DNA of 64,000 nt from Bacteroidota bacterium (GCA_018266775.1 JAFDZS010000010.1:1-64000); one strand, 5' to 3'. Shown: positions 26,874-38,655, numbered from the stretch's first letter. The notes: a model not told the origin generated them from the letters alone. Numbers and translations: made by a program.

Positions 26874-27452
26874 TTATTTGGGGAACACCATTCTGTAGTC
26901 TACATTGATCTTTCCTTTTGAAATATCGTTGAGTTTTCCCTGAAGTAATTTGCGTTTTAATGGTTTGATATGATCAATAAACAATTTCCCATCTATATGA
27001 TCATATTCATGCAGTATGACTCTTGCAGTTAATCCATTAAATGTACGGGTATGGGCAACAAAATTTTCATCCATATATTCCATAGTAACACTTTCACTAC
27101 GGTACACATCTTCCCTGATCTTGGGAATGCTGAGGCAGCCTTCGTTATAACTCCATTCATCACCATCCAGTTCCTGAATATGTGCATTGATGAAAACACC
27201 TTTGAAACCTGGTTCATCGGGATACGTACCTTTTTCATCATCATCCTGGTTAGCGAAAATCTGTTCACTGTCCACCACAAACAAACGGATGTCTTTATTG
27301 ATTTGCGGCGCGGCCAAACCCACACCATTACTGTTATACATGGTTTCCCACATATCAGCAATGAGGTTTGATAACCCGGGGTAATCAGGCGTAATATCAC
27401 TGCACATTTTTCTTAAAACAGGTGAGCCGTATGCAACTATCGGAAGGATCAT
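26874..27452 (-). CDS. def: Peptide deformylase
   Basis: Removes the formyl group from new proteins with a metal ion. All three motifs are present: GVGLAAPQI near residue 45, EGCLSIP near 105 with the metal-binding cysteine, and HEYDHIDG near 150 with the two histidines. Length, 192 residues, is normal for the Bacteroidota form. The ATG at 27452 is preferred; a TTG nine bases earlier is in frame. ruvX lies upstream on the same strand with a 60-bp gap. Confidence 0.96.
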   Translation of the reverse strand: MILPIVAYGSPVLRKMCSDITPDYPGLSNLIADMWETMYNSNGVGLAAPQINKDIRLFVVDSEQIFANQDDDEKGTYPDEPGFKGVFINAHIQELDGDEWSYNEGCLSIPKIREDVYRSESVTMEYMDENFVAHTRTFNGLTARVILHEYDHIDGKLFIDHIKPLKRKLLQGKLNDISKGKINVDYRMVFPK

Positions 27453-27512
27453 AATGTTCAATTAAATCGAAGCAGCAAAATTAATGAAAAATGGCACGTG
27501 TGCATCAATGCT

Positions 27513-27926
27513 TCAAATGGTGCGGTTCAAATATTCCTGCAGGATGATGGTGGCCGCAATAATATCCACATTGCCTTTTACGCGGCGGTCTTTTTTCTTC
27601 ATACCCATTTCAATCATGGCATCTTTGGCCATTTTGGAGGTGTAGCGTTCGTCAACGGTTTCCAGCGGAATATGTGGCAGTTCCTTTTTTATTTTTTTAA
27701 TGGCTGCTTCCACTAAAGGGGTGCCATGTGTATCAGTATCATCCCAGTTTTTGGGCAGGCCGATGATGATACGCTCCACTTGTTCATCAGTACAATATTT
27801 TTTAAGAAAGGGGAGCAATTCTTTTGAATCAATCGTGGTTAAACCTGTAGCAATAATCTGTAAAGGATCTGTAACAGCAATTCCTGTTCTTTTTCCACCA
27901 TAATCAATTGCTAAGATGCGGGCCAT
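27513..27926 (-). CDS. ruvX: Holliday junction resolvase-like RuvX/YqgF
   Basis: A 137-residue RNase H-fold nuclease family member, essential in many bacteria and linked to pre-16S rRNA processing. MARILAIDYGGKRTGIAVTD at the start carries the first catalytic aspartate; IIIGLPKNWD near residue 53, ETVDERYTSKMA near 92 and the late VDIIAATIILQEYL complete the pattern. It probably forms a transcript with def downstream. Confidence 0.95.
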   Translation of the reverse strand: MARILAIDYGGKRTGIAVTDPLQIIATGLTTIDSKELLPFLKKYCTDEQVERIIIGLPKNWDDTDTHGTPLVEAAIKKIKKELPHIPLETVDERYTSKMAKDAMIEMGMKKKDRRVKGNVDIIAATIILQEYLNRTI

Positions 27927-28013
27927 TTGAGATGTATGATTTCTGATTTAGGATGTATGATATGCTGATGTGCGAAGTCTGATTGGAGAAGATTAATTTT
28001 TATTGTTGTGCTA

Positions 28014-28985
28014 TTAGTTAATAAAAAGATCGAGCAAAACAAATACAGCAAAGACAACAGATGCAATGCCATTGGTAGTAAAGAAAGCCCCGTTCACTTT
28101 ACTAAGATCATTGGGTTTCACCAACAAATGCTGATACACCAGCAAACTAATATAAAAAGCAACACCAATCCAGTACAGCCAACCAAAGTGACCATAAACA
28201 CCGGCGCCAATAATACATATTGCAGATAAAACATGCAGCACTTCTGAAATACGCAATGCGTTCACTTTTCCTACTGCCTGCGGAATGGAATGGAGTTTAT
28301 TTTTTTTGTCGAACTCTTCATCCTGCAGGGCATAGATAATATCGAAGCCGCTTACCCAAAATAAAACGGTGCAGGAAAATATCACCGGCAAAACAGCAAA
28401 AGCCCCAGTGACTGCAATGTATGCACCCAAGGGAGCCAGGCTTAATCCTGTGCCCAATACCAAATGGCATAACGGTGTAAAACGTTTAGTATAACTGTAA
28501 AATAGAATCACAAATAATGCTATAGGGGAAAGATAAAAACACAACTGGTTAATGAAGAACGTTGTAATGATAAACAGTACGCAATTACCAATAGTAAATG
28601 CCAGTGCATTTTGTGGTTTAATAATACCTGCAGGAATTTCCCTTACCGCAGTACGTGGATTCAATGCATCATACTTCGCATCCAGCCAGCGGTTGAAAGC
28701 CATAGCTGCGGAACGGGCAAATACCATACACAGCACCACCAATATTAAATATTTGGGAATAAGAAAATATGGGTTACCGCCTTGTACCAGTTTATCATAT
28801 AAAGAACCATCAATGCCCAGGGTTTTCATGTATTCAGGATATATCACGGTATGCCAGCCGGGCACTGTTGCAAACGCCCCCTGGAATTTAATGACTGCAA
28901 TAAAAAATCCAATCAGCGCAAAGGGCATGGCAAAAATGGTATGTGAGAAAGTTACCAGCGAGAGGTAATTTTTAATCCGGTTCAT
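28014..28985 (-). CDS. UbiA-family prenyltransferase (MqnP-like)
   Basis: A 323-residue membrane enzyme with about eight or nine helices. The two prenyl-diphosphate/Mg sites are seen as FNRWLDAKYDALNPRT near residue 90 and ALQDEEFDKKNKLHSIP near 215. It matches the 4-hydroxybenzoate prenyltransferase-like group that in menaquinone-only bacteria can be the futalosine-pathway MqnP. A UbiX-type flavin prenyltransferase is encoded at 62121, which agrees with but does not prove that pathway. Confidence 0.88.
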   Translation of the reverse strand: MNRIKNYLSLVTFSHTIFAMPFALIGFFIAVIKFQGAFATVPGWHTVIYPEYMKTLGIDGSLYDKLVQGGNPYFLIPKYLILVVLCMVFARSAAMAFNRWLDAKYDALNPRTAVREIPAGIIKPQNALAFTIGNCVLFIITTFFINQLCFYLSPIALFVILFYSYTKRFTPLCHLVLGTGLSLAPLGAYIAVTGAFAVLPVIFSCTVLFWVSGFDIIYALQDEEFDKKNKLHSIPQAVGKVNALRISEVLHVLSAICIIGAGVYGHFGWLYWIGVAFYISLLVYQHLLVKPNDLSKVNGAFFTTNGIASVVFAVFVLLDLFIN

Positions 28986-29350
28986 GCCAGCAAAGATACG
29001 GGGTGTTTTCGGGGTTAAGTATATAAGTATAAAGGTATATAGGTAAATAAAGTATATAAGTAGTGGTGTACTTCTAAGTGTCCTCTGTTTCTTGGTGGTC
29101 GGGATTAAGTATAAAGGTATATAAGTAAATAAAGTATATAAAGTAGTGGGGTACTTCTAAGTGTCCTCTATTCCTTGGTGGTCGGGATTAAGTATAGTAT
29201 ATAAAGTAGTGGTGTGCTTCTATGTGTCCTATGTTCCTACGTGGTCAGAATAAATTTAGGCGTATATAAGGTATATGAGTAAATAAAGCAGATGAGGGGA
29301 TGCTGTGGCATTAAGCCTTTGTGAGCCAATTAAAAGTAATAAAAGTTTGG
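28986..29350. repeat. Intergenic tandem repeats, no gene
   Basis: Between 29011 and about 29290 a unit containing TATATAAGTAGTGGTGTACT, then TCTAAGTGTCCTCT and TTGGTGGTCGGGATTAAG, is repeated. CTTCTAAGTG falls at 29071 and 29154 and CTTCTATGTG at 29217, giving periods of 83 and 63 bp with decay to the right. No gene or hairpin of note is visible in the gap. Confidence 0.85.
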
Positions 29351-29902
29351 TTACTTAACTTTCATGCGGCTGCGGATGGCTTCCCATAAAACCACACCTG
29401 CGGCAGTGGCAATGTTTAAAGAATGTTTCATGCCCAGCTGTGGAATTTCAATGCAGCCATCACATAATGTAATCGTTTCATGCTCCACTCCGGTAACTTC
29501 ATTTCCGAAGATGAAAGCCACTTTGTCTTCATGGCCCAAAAACATTGTTTCTAAAGAAATACTGTTTACGGCCTGTTCCACTGCAAAAACCCGATACCCC
29601 ATTTGTTTTAGTTGGGCAATGGCCGCTGCAGCAGTACTGAAATGTTCACTGTGCACTGTCTCTTCTGCGCCAAGGGCAGTCTTCTTAATTTCCTTATGTG
29701 GAGGCCGGGCCGTATAACCGGTAAGATAAATGGCTTCCAGCAAAAATGCATCGGCAGTACGGAACACACTGCCCACGTTATACGCACTGCGCACATTTTC
29801 CAGCACCGCAATCACCGGTGTTTTTTCTGAACGCCTGAATTCATCCACCGTTTTCCGGTTGAGTTCATTCATTGATAATTTACGAACAGGTGTATCAGCC
29901 AT
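29351..29902 (-). CDS. SpoU/TrmH-family RNA 2'-O-methyltransferase
   Basis: A 183-residue methyltransferase of the SPOUT knot fold. Motif 1 is seen as ENVRSAYNVGSVFRTADAF near residue 36, motif 2 as AFIFGNEVTGVE near 128 and motif 3 as EIPQLGMKHSLNIATAAGVVLWE near 150. It lacks an extra N-terminal RNA-binding domain, so it resembles TrmH/TrmL-like tRNA enzymes, but the target base is not decided. A REP-like palindrome lies directly upstream of its start. Confidence 0.92.
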   Translation of the reverse strand: MADTPVRKLSMNELNRKTVDEFRRSEKTPVIAVLENVRSAYNVGSVFRTADAFLLEAIYLTGYTARPPHKEIKKTALGAEETVHSEHFSTAAAAIAQLKQMGYRVFAVEQAVNSISLETMFLGHEDKVAFIFGNEVTGVEHETITLCDGCIEIPQLGMKHSLNIATAAGVVLWEAIRSRMKVK

Positions 29903-29905
29903 AAT

Positions 29906-29930
29906 GTAGGAACACGCCTTTGGCGTGTTC
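29906..29930 (+). repeat. GTAG-headed REP-like palindrome
   Basis: GTAG followed by GAACACGCC-TTT-GGCGTGTTC, preceded by ATAAT as in the copy at 18498. It lies 4 bp upstream of the SpoU methyltransferase start, between that gene and pyrG. Confidence 0.85.
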
Positions 29931-29951
29931 AGTTTAAATTATTTCTTGACG

Positions 29952-29964
29952 ACGCCAAGGGCGT
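29952..29964 (-). terminator. Small hairpin after pyrG
   Basis: ACGCC-AAG-GGCGT lies 9 bp after the pyrG stop. The stem is short and no clear T-run follows. Confidence 0.35.
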
Positions 29965-29972
29965 GGCCCGTA

Positions 29973-31957
<1,985 letters not shown>

Positions 31958-33037
31958 ATGAAATATATAATCTGTGCCATTTGGACATTCTGTTTGTTCA
32001 ACAGCCACGCCCAAAATAAAAAAATTGATTTTAACGACCCTGAACGGCTGTCTTACAAGGATATTGAATTAAGTGCTCAAAAATCAGCACCCTCAACTTT
32101 ACAATTGCCATTCGAAAAAATAACGATAATAGACAACCGTTTTGATACGACTAAATTGGGATTTGTGCCCAAAGGTTTTCAATTGATTTATGACAAAACA
32201 AATATCTTCAGAAAACTAAGGTTTAAGAATTCAAAAGGTATTGCTGCGGCAATAGAAGAATATTATAATGACTATTATCAAAACGCGTTTGAAAAAAATG
32301 GGTTTCAATTATTAGTTGTGATGAAAAAGTTTTGGCTCTCAGGTATAAATGTAAAAACTGCCGAACCTGTTAATCTTTCTACAACCATTGCATTAGCCGA
32401 TTACTGGTATTTTAAATGGGAATATTATATAGGAAAAAATGGGTATTATGTTCCTGTAAAACGGGTCGATACCATGATGACAGTCACTGAAGATATGCTG
32501 AATTACGTTGATGGCGGCTTTAGCGAAAGAAAATACGGAGCTCTAAAATTCCTGCTGAAAGGTATGATTGAATTACAGGACTTCAACAGCATGATGGTAA
32601 ACTTCGATTCAAAACCCAAAAAGACAATGGCTGAAATTCAAGCCTATAACCAACGTTACTTCGATATACCCGTTTTAAAGTCTGATTCAATAAAGAAAGG
32701 AGTATACCTTAACTTCAATGAATTTAAAACTGCTCGTCCTTCTTACACTAATTTTCAACAAAAAAAAATGCACTACAACACTTTCAAAGTGGAGTATTAT
32801 ATCAATGACACAACTGGCAATATTATCAGTAATTTCTGGGGATTCAGTGGTGGAGAAAAATTACGGTTCAGCAAATATGGCGATGATGAAATTTTCCGGT
32901 GTGGAAATACTTATCAATTTTTTGTTCAGACAGAAATAGAATTCTTAACTCCTTCAGAATCCGGATCAACCACAGTTGCAAAAGGAAAAGCCTGGGTGCC
33001 CTGGCAACTAGATATGGAAACAGGAAAAATATATTAA
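31958..33037 (+). CDS. Secreted protein of unknown function
   Basis: A 359-residue protein with a signal peptide (residues 1-18, ending NSHAQ). The remainder has no motif I recognise. It is rich in lysine, tyrosine and asparagine (AIEEYYNDYYQNAF, DYWYFKWEYYIGKNGYYV) and its DNA is more AT-rich than the flanking housekeeping genes, which may mean recent acquisition or weak constraint. It stands alone between pyrG and proC, with a convergent end to proC. Confidence 0.7.
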   Translation: MKYIICAIWTFCLFNSHAQNKKIDFNDPERLSYKDIELSAQKSAPSTLQLPFEKITIIDNRFDTTKLGFVPKGFQLIYDKTNIFRKLRFKNSKGIAAAIEEYYNDYYQNAFEKNGFQLLVVMKKFWLSGINVKTAEPVNLSTTIALADYWYFKWEYYIGKNGYYVPVKRVDTMMTVTEDMLNYVDGGFSERKYGALKFLLKGMIELQDFNSMMVNFDSKPKKTMAEIQAYNQRYFDIPVLKSDSIKKGVYLNFNEFKTARPSYTNFQQKKMHYNTFKVEYYINDTTGNIISNFWGFSGGEKLRFSKYGDDEIFRCGNTYQFFVQTEIEFLTPSESGSTTVAKGKAWVPWQLDMETGKIY

Positions 33038-33091
33038 AATGAACAAAGTGATCCTAATAGTTTCGTTAGTAAGATTTTTTCCAGCGAAAAA

Positions 33092-33880
33092 CTACCCCTT
33101 CACAATCTTATTATAACTCGTAGCAATTCCCTTGATCAATGATGAACTGAAACCCTGGTGCTCCATTTCATTTAAACCTGCAATGGTGCAGCCTTTTGGG
33201 GTGGTTACTTTATCAATTTCCTGTTCGGGGTGTGTTCCTTTTTGGAGTAATAATTCCGCAGCGCCTTTTACGGTTTGTGCCGCAATAAGGTTGGCGGTAA
33301 CACTATCGAAACCAATTTCAATACCACCCTGGATATTGGCACGTATGTAGCGCATGGCATAAGCAGTGCCGCAGGCACCAAGCACAGTGGCAGCGTCCAT
33401 AAGTTTATCTTCAATCATAGCCACTTTGCCCAGGGTTTCAAACAACTGTTTTACAAATTGTATTTGGGCAGGTGTTGCGTTGGCATGACTGATACAGGTC
33501 ATACTTTCCTGTATGGCAATGGCAGTATTCGGCATGGCACGGAATACCGGATTTTTTTTCTTTACCATTTCATTCAGGTCGTTCAGCGAAACGCCGGTGA
33601 TAACGGAAACCAGTACATGCTTTGCCGTCAAATCTTTTTTCAGGTTAGCAATCACTTCTGCCACCTGGAAGGGTTTAACGGCCAGCAACACCAGTTCGCT
33701 TTTCTTTACAGCTTCGTTATTGTCGCTGGTAATATGAACGCCTTTATCACCAAGAGGTTTCAGGGTGGCAATATTTCTTTTGGTAACGGTAATATCTGCT
33801 GCTTTGCAAAATTTGCTTTTGATAATACCTTCTGCAATAGCAGTACCTAAATTACCTCCACCTATAATTGCTATTTTCAT
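33092..33880 (-). CDS. proC: Pyrroline-5-carboxylate reductase
   Basis: Last step of proline synthesis. The 262-residue protein begins MKIAIIGGGNLGTAIAEGII (NADPH fold), has VLLAVKPFQ near residue 67, AMPNTAIAI near 115, and a C-terminal helical domain with VLGACGTAYAMRYI and KVTTPKGCTIAGLNEME, the substrate region. In the first of these the usual GSGPAY reads GACGTAY, a mild departure. It is the third gene of a purL-hldD-proC run with a 21-bp gap. Confidence 0.94.
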   Translation of the reverse strand: MKIAIIGGGNLGTAIAEGIIKSKFCKAADITVTKRNIATLKPLGDKGVHITSDNNEAVKKSELVLLAVKPFQVAEVIANLKKDLTAKHVLVSVITGVSLNDLNEMVKKKNPVFRAMPNTAIAIQESMTCISHANATPAQIQFVKQLFETLGKVAMIEDKLMDAATVLGACGTAYAMRYIRANIQGGIEIGFDSVTANLIAAQTVKGAAELLLQKGTHPEQEIDKVTTPKGCTIAGLNEMEHQGFSSSLIKGIATSYNKIVKG

Positions 33881-33901
33881 AATGATTGAATGACTGTTCT
33901 G

Positions 33902-34915
33902 TTAGTAAAATAAATTTTTACTGAGATAATTGCGTACATAATCGTCCACGCCTTTTTCCAGCGTATAAAACGGTTCGGTATAACCGGCTGCGTGCAACTT
34001 TTCCATTTTCGCTTCAGTAAAATATTGGTATTTATCCCTGATGTCGGTTGGCATATCAATATATTCAATAACGGGTTGCAGATCCATCCCTCCAAACGTA
34101 GCTTTTACCAAATCGTTGAAGCTGCGGGCGGTTCCGGTACCAAGGTTATAAAGCCCACAGACCACAGACGATTGACCACTGTAGCCTGCCGTATGTGGTA
34201 CATTCTCCATCAACCAGTAACATACTGCCACGACATCTTTCACATAAACAAAATCCCGTAGTTGTTCGCCGTCTTCAAACCCCTCTTTATGCGACCGGAA
34301 TAATTTTACTTTACCATTTTGCTTTACCTGGTTGAAGGAGTGAAAGATGACGCTGGCCATTCTTGCTTTATGATATTCATTGGGCCCGTATACATTGAAG
34401 AATTTTAAACCAGCCCAAAATGGTGGGCATTCTTTTTGATGCAGTACCCATTTATCAAATTCATTTTTACTTACACCATAAGGATTCAGGGGTTGCAATT
34501 GTTCCACTACATCATGACTGTCATCGTATCCATATTCACCCTCACCATAAGTAGCTGCAGAAGATGCATACACCAAAGGGATTTTATTGATAGTGCAATA
34601 TTGCCAGATGTTTTGTGAATACTCCACATTCAGTTTCTGGTGTACACTGTAATCAAATTCGGTAGTGTCTGTCCGGGCGCCAAGGTGAAAAACAAAATCT
34701 ACAACCGGCTTTTCCTTATGCAGCCAGTCGAATAAATTATCCCTTTCCACACGAACACTATAACTTTTATGCAGCAGGTTCAATTCTTTATCATCATCAT
34801 CAAATTCATCCACCAGGATCAGGTTGTCAAAACCTTTCTGGTTCAGGTAGCTTACCAGGCAACTGCCTATAAAACCATAAGCGCCTGTAACTATTATCGA
34901 AGCATTTGTTTTCAT
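33902..34915 (-). CDS. hldD: ADP-glyceromanno-heptose 6-epimerase
   Basis: Makes ADP-L-glycero-D-manno-heptose for the LPS inner core. The 337-residue protein shows the extended-SDR signature: GAYGFIGSCLVSYL near residue 10, SSAATYG near 116 and YGVSKNEFDKW near 143 (YxxxK), followed by FNVYGPNEYHKARMASV, typical of HldD. The ATG at 34915 is chosen; it lies 4 bp after the purL stop, which indicates a shared transcript. Confidence 0.93.
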   Translation of the reverse strand: MKTNASIIVTGAYGFIGSCLVSYLNQKGFDNLILVDEFDDDDKELNLLHKSYSVRVERDNLFDWLHKEKPVVDFVFHLGARTDTTEFDYSVHQKLNVEYSQNIWQYCTINKIPLVYASSAATYGEGEYGYDDSHDVVEQLQPLNPYGVSKNEFDKWVLHQKECPPFWAGLKFFNVYGPNEYHKARMASVIFHSFNQVKQNGKVKLFRSHKEGFEDGEQLRDFVYVKDVVAVCYWLMENVPHTAGYSGQSSVVCGLYNLGTGTARSFNDLVKATFGGMDLQPVIEYIDMPTDIRDKYQYFTEAKMEKLHAAGYTEPFYTLEKGVDDYVRNYLSKNLFY

Positions 34916-34919
34916 GGTA

Positions 34920-37163
34920 TTAAATTGATGATAATGCTGATTCGCTTTCATGTCCTGCTAAAAGGTTGCCAATAGCGTTATCGTATTTTTCTTTCCAGTT
35001 CAGAATATTTCCCCAGCTTTCCCCGTCAATGGTAATAGCGCCGCCGGTAACAGTTCCTAAATAAGTTACAGTTATTTCCATTTTCTCCAGCAGCATATTA
35101 AAGTCGTCCCTGTTTTGCTTGCTTACAGTAACCACTACACGACTTTGTGCTTCGCCAAACCAGTACGCATCTTTTCTTATGTTATGATCCGTTGTGGTAA
35201 CGTCAAAGCCTTTGTTGCGGTTAAAGCCACATTCCAGCAGGGTAATGAGTAATCCGCCTTCACTTATATCATGTGCGGAACTGATAAGTTTTTTATCAAT
35301 CATTTTTTTGATCTCGTGCTGTAATTCAAATTCTTCATCAAGGTCAAAGTGCGGCGCGGGTGAATATTCCACGCTGTGTATTTTGTGCAGGTATTCAGAT
35401 GCATTAATGTCGTTACGCTGTACACCCACTAAATAAATTTCATCATCATCTTCTTTAAAGTCAAGTGTCATCTTTGCATCGGCATTATCCAGTACACCCA
35501 CCATGCCAATAGTAGGAGTGGGGTATACCGCACCTTCCGGCCCCTGGTTGTAGAAGCTAACATTGCCACCAGTTACCGGGGTATCAAATTTGCGGCAGGC
35601 TTCACCCATACCTTTAATAGATTGAACAAATTGATAATACACCTGTGGATCGTATGGGTTGCCAAAATTGAGGCAGTTGGTAATGCCCAATGGCTGTCCA
35701 CCGCTGCACACAATATTTCTTGCAGCTTCAGCCACCGCGATCATTGCACCTTTGTAAGGGTCAGCAAATACATAACGGCTGTTGCAGTCTGTAGTCAAAG
35801 CCAGTGCTTTGTTGGTGGGTTTGGCAATAACCACGGCAGCATCACTTGGCGCATTAGTGCTGGAATTGCCTGCACCCACCATACTGTCGTATTGCACATA
35901 CACCCACTTTTTGCTGGCAATATTGGGAATCTGCACCAATTGTTCAGCAACTGATTTTAAATCCGAAGGCACCGCTATACTGTCAGGGTTAAACGCTTTT
36001 ATTTGGTCAAAATATTTGGGTTCGCTGTAAGCCCTGTCGTTTTGCGGGGCGCCGCCACCCAATACGAGTTCGTGTGCAGGTATTTCAGCTTCCAGTTCGC
36101 CGTGCATATAAAAACGCAGCATGCCATCAGTGGTTACTTCGCCAATTTCACTGCAGGGAAGATCCCATTTCTCAAATACATCAATGACAGCCTGCTCTTT
36201 TCCTTTTTCAGCCACCAGCAACATTCTTTCCTGGCTTTCGCTCAGCAGCAGTTCCCAGGCTTTCATATCTTTTTGGCGGGTGGGCACTTTATCTAAATCT
36301 ATACGCATACCGGCACCGCCTTTTGCACTCATTTCGCTGGTGCTGCAAATGATGCCAGCTGCGCCCATATCCTGCATGCCAACTACTGCACCTGTCTTCA
36401 TCACTTCCAGGCAGGCTTCTAATAATTTTTTTTCCTGAAAAGGATCCCCAACCTGTACAGCCGGTAAATCTTCTGCACTGTCTTCTGTAATATCGGCACT
36501 GGCAAAACTGGCACCGCCAATGCCATCTTTTCCTGTTGCGCTGCCTACAAAAAATACCGGGTTACCGGCAACGTTACCCGAAGTGGCAGAAATGGTTTCT
36601 CCATTTTTTAAAATACCCACACTCATGGCATTTACCAACGGGTTAGTGTGATAGCAATCCTCAAAATATACTTCACCACCAACAGTGGGCACACCAAAAC
36701 AATTACCGTAATGCCCGATGCCATGTACAACACCGGCGAGTAAATGCTGTGTTTTCGCTTCTTTTAAATTGCCAAAGCGTAAACTGTTTAATGAAGCGAT
36801 GGGTCTTGCACCCATGGTAAAAATATCCCTGTTAATTCCACCAACACCGGTTGCTGCACCCTGGAAGGGTTCAATGGCTGATGGGTGATTATGACTTTCA
36901 ATTTTAAACACCACACCATATCCATCACCAATATCCATCAACCCGGCATTTTCTTCACCCGCTTTTACCAGCATCTTTTTCCCTTCACGGGGTAATGTTT
37001 TCAGCCATTTAATAGAATTTTTATAACTGCAATGTTCGCTCCACATGGCACTGAAGCAGCAGAGTTCATTAAAGTTGGGGGTGCGGCCCAGTTTCTGTTT
37101 GATGAGTTCAAATTCGTCTGCTGTTAGTCTTAGTTGTTCTGCAGTGGTTACTGTAATTTCCAT
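34920..37163 (-). CDS. purL: Phosphoribosylformylglycinamidine synthase, PurL subunit
   Basis: A 747-residue small-type PurL, which needs separate PurQ and PurS subunits for de novo purine synthesis; neither is in the window. Typical segments are NELCCFSAMWSEHCSYKNS near residue 25, ESHNHPSAIEPFQGAATGVGG near 85, MQDMGAAGI near 270 and DISEGGL near 630. The ATG at 37163 matches the family start; the frame opens earlier at 37238. hldD and proC follow on the same strand. Confidence 0.95.
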   Translation of the reverse strand: MEITVTTAEQLRLTADEFELIKQKLGRTPNFNELCCFSAMWSEHCSYKNSIKWLKTLPREGKKMLVKAGEENAGLMDIGDGYGVVFKIESHNHPSAIEPFQGAATGVGGINRDIFTMGARPIASLNSLRFGNLKEAKTQHLLAGVVHGIGHYGNCFGVPTVGGEVYFEDCYHTNPLVNAMSVGILKNGETISATSGNVAGNPVFFVGSATGKDGIGGASFASADITEDSAEDLPAVQVGDPFQEKKLLEACLEVMKTGAVVGMQDMGAAGIICSTSEMSAKGGAGMRIDLDKVPTRQKDMKAWELLLSESQERMLLVAEKGKEQAVIDVFEKWDLPCSEIGEVTTDGMLRFYMHGELEAEIPAHELVLGGGAPQNDRAYSEPKYFDQIKAFNPDSIAVPSDLKSVAEQLVQIPNIASKKWVYVQYDSMVGAGNSSTNAPSDAAVVIAKPTNKALALTTDCNSRYVFADPYKGAMIAVAEAARNIVCSGGQPLGITNCLNFGNPYDPQVYYQFVQSIKGMGEACRKFDTPVTGGNVSFYNQGPEGAVYPTPTIGMVGVLDNADAKMTLDFKEDDDEIYLVGVQRNDINASEYLHKIHSVEYSPAPHFDLDEEFELQHEIKKMIDKKLISSAHDISEGGLLITLLECGFNRNKGFDVTTTDHNIRKDAYWFGEAQSRVVVTVSKQNRDDFNMLLEKMEITVTYLGTVTGGAITIDGESWGNILNWKEKYDNAIGNLLAGHESESALSSI

Positions 37164-37270
37164 AAATGTTGAAGAAGAGGAGTGTTTGAAAGTGCAAAGG
37201 TAATAGGATGCAGGTTTTTTATGATGAATGCGTAGCAAATATTTTAACTATCTTCCCACATTGAAAATTT

Positions 37271-38545
37271 ATGGTATTGGAATGGATGCTTTTTATAGTT
37301 TACCTGGTGCTGTTAAGCTGGTGTATCACCAGGGTTGGGTTTGTTAAAAATGCAGGGCTGTCTCCTAAAGTTGTTATTATTCTTTTTTTAATAAAGATCA
37401 TTGCCGGTTTGGCCATTGGTTGGTTATCGCTGCATGTGTATGGCAGCGGAAATGATTATTGGGATGTAAACCGCGACGGTTGGAGTGAGTACCAGTTATT
37501 GTGGAAAGATCCGCATGAGTACATGGTCAACCTGTTCCGTTCAGAATATCCAAAAGGCTATGGCGGACTGTTCGATTCCTTTCAATCTTTCTGGAACGAC
37601 CTGAGAAATAACATCATCATCAAAATGATCTCACTGTTTGACTTTTTCAGCAGGGGAAATTATTATGTCAACAGCCTGTTCTTTAATTTTATCGGGTTCC
37701 TGGGGCATATTGCATTTTACCGCATTTTTATACAAATCTATCCGAAACAAAAAACAGCGGTTATCGTGGGTTGCTTTCTTCTGCCCTCTACAATGTATTT
37801 TGTGTCTGGTGTACAAAAGGACGGAATTGTTTTTACAACACTGGGTTTAATGTTGTATGCGGTATTTCAATCGTTGAAAAAAAAACGTTTCAGCCCCAAG
37901 CGCCTGCTGATCATCTTTACCGGTTGTGTTATTTTGTTTTTGATCAGGAGTTATGTATTGATAAACCTGTTACCTGCTTTGATGCTCTGGATTATTATTG
38001 CAACATATCAACTCCCTGCCTGGCGCACTTTTATTGCAGGTTACCTGGTTTATTTTACCCTTTTCTTTGGCATCAGTTCCATCATCCCGGCAGTGAATCC
38101 ACCAGAAACAGTTACTAACAAGCAGGCAGCTTTTTTTACATTGCCCAAAGCAGCAACAGGCATTGCACTGGATACGCTTTATCCAAATATTAAAAGTTTT
38201 GTACGCAATGCACCGCAGGCATTGAATCATCTTTTACTGCGCCCATATCCCGGGGAATTATCTGTAAAGAGCATGCTGCCCATTAATATCGAATGGATCA
38301 TTTATATATTGCTGGTGCTGGCATTTTTCTTTTTCCGAAGGCCATTAGTACAAAATGAACATGATCCATTTAATTTATTTGGAATGTTTTTTACGTTCAC
38401 AATGTTTCTTTTTATTGGATATATCATGCCTAATCTGGGCTCAATTGTACGGTACAGAAGTGTTTACCTTATCTTCCTTTTAACACCTGTTTTATGCCGG
38501 ATCAACTGGCAGAAATTACGCCGGAAAATTCAAATTAAAAAATAA
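37271..38545 (+). CDS. Polytopic membrane protein of unknown function
   Basis: A 424-residue inner-membrane protein with about ten hydrophobic segments and a soluble loop at residues 60-120 (SGNDYWDVNRDGWSEYQLLWKDPHEY). FVSGVQKDGIVFTTLGLMLYA and the late IMPNLGSIVRYRSVYLIF resemble membrane glycosyltransferases or O-antigen/polysaccharide-type proteins, with the last segment recalling the RYR motif of such proteins. No catalytic assignment is possible. It is divergent from purL and is followed by glnN. Confidence 0.72.
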   Translation: MVLEWMLFIVYLVLLSWCITRVGFVKNAGLSPKVVIILFLIKIIAGLAIGWLSLHVYGSGNDYWDVNRDGWSEYQLLWKDPHEYMVNLFRSEYPKGYGGLFDSFQSFWNDLRNNIIIKMISLFDFFSRGNYYVNSLFFNFIGFLGHIAFYRIFIQIYPKQKTAVIVGCFLLPSTMYFVSGVQKDGIVFTTLGLMLYAVFQSLKKKRFSPKRLLIIFTGCVILFLIRSYVLINLLPALMLWIIIATYQLPAWRTFIAGYLVYFTLFFGISSIIPAVNPPETVTNKQAAFFTLPKAATGIALDTLYPNIKSFVRNAPQALNHLLLRPYPGELSVKSMLPINIEWIIYILLVLAFFFFRRPLVQNEHDPFNLFGMFFTFTMFLFIGYIMPNLGSIVRYRSVYLIFLLTPVLCRINWQKLRRKIQIKK

Positions 38546-38655
38546 ATACATATTCATATTTTTTCCACAAGTGCTTAAAAATTTCAGAGTTTTGGGCAGA
38601 AAAAATTGTTTTGTAACGTTTTTTGACGTTTTTTTGTTGTTCAAAACATAAAAAT

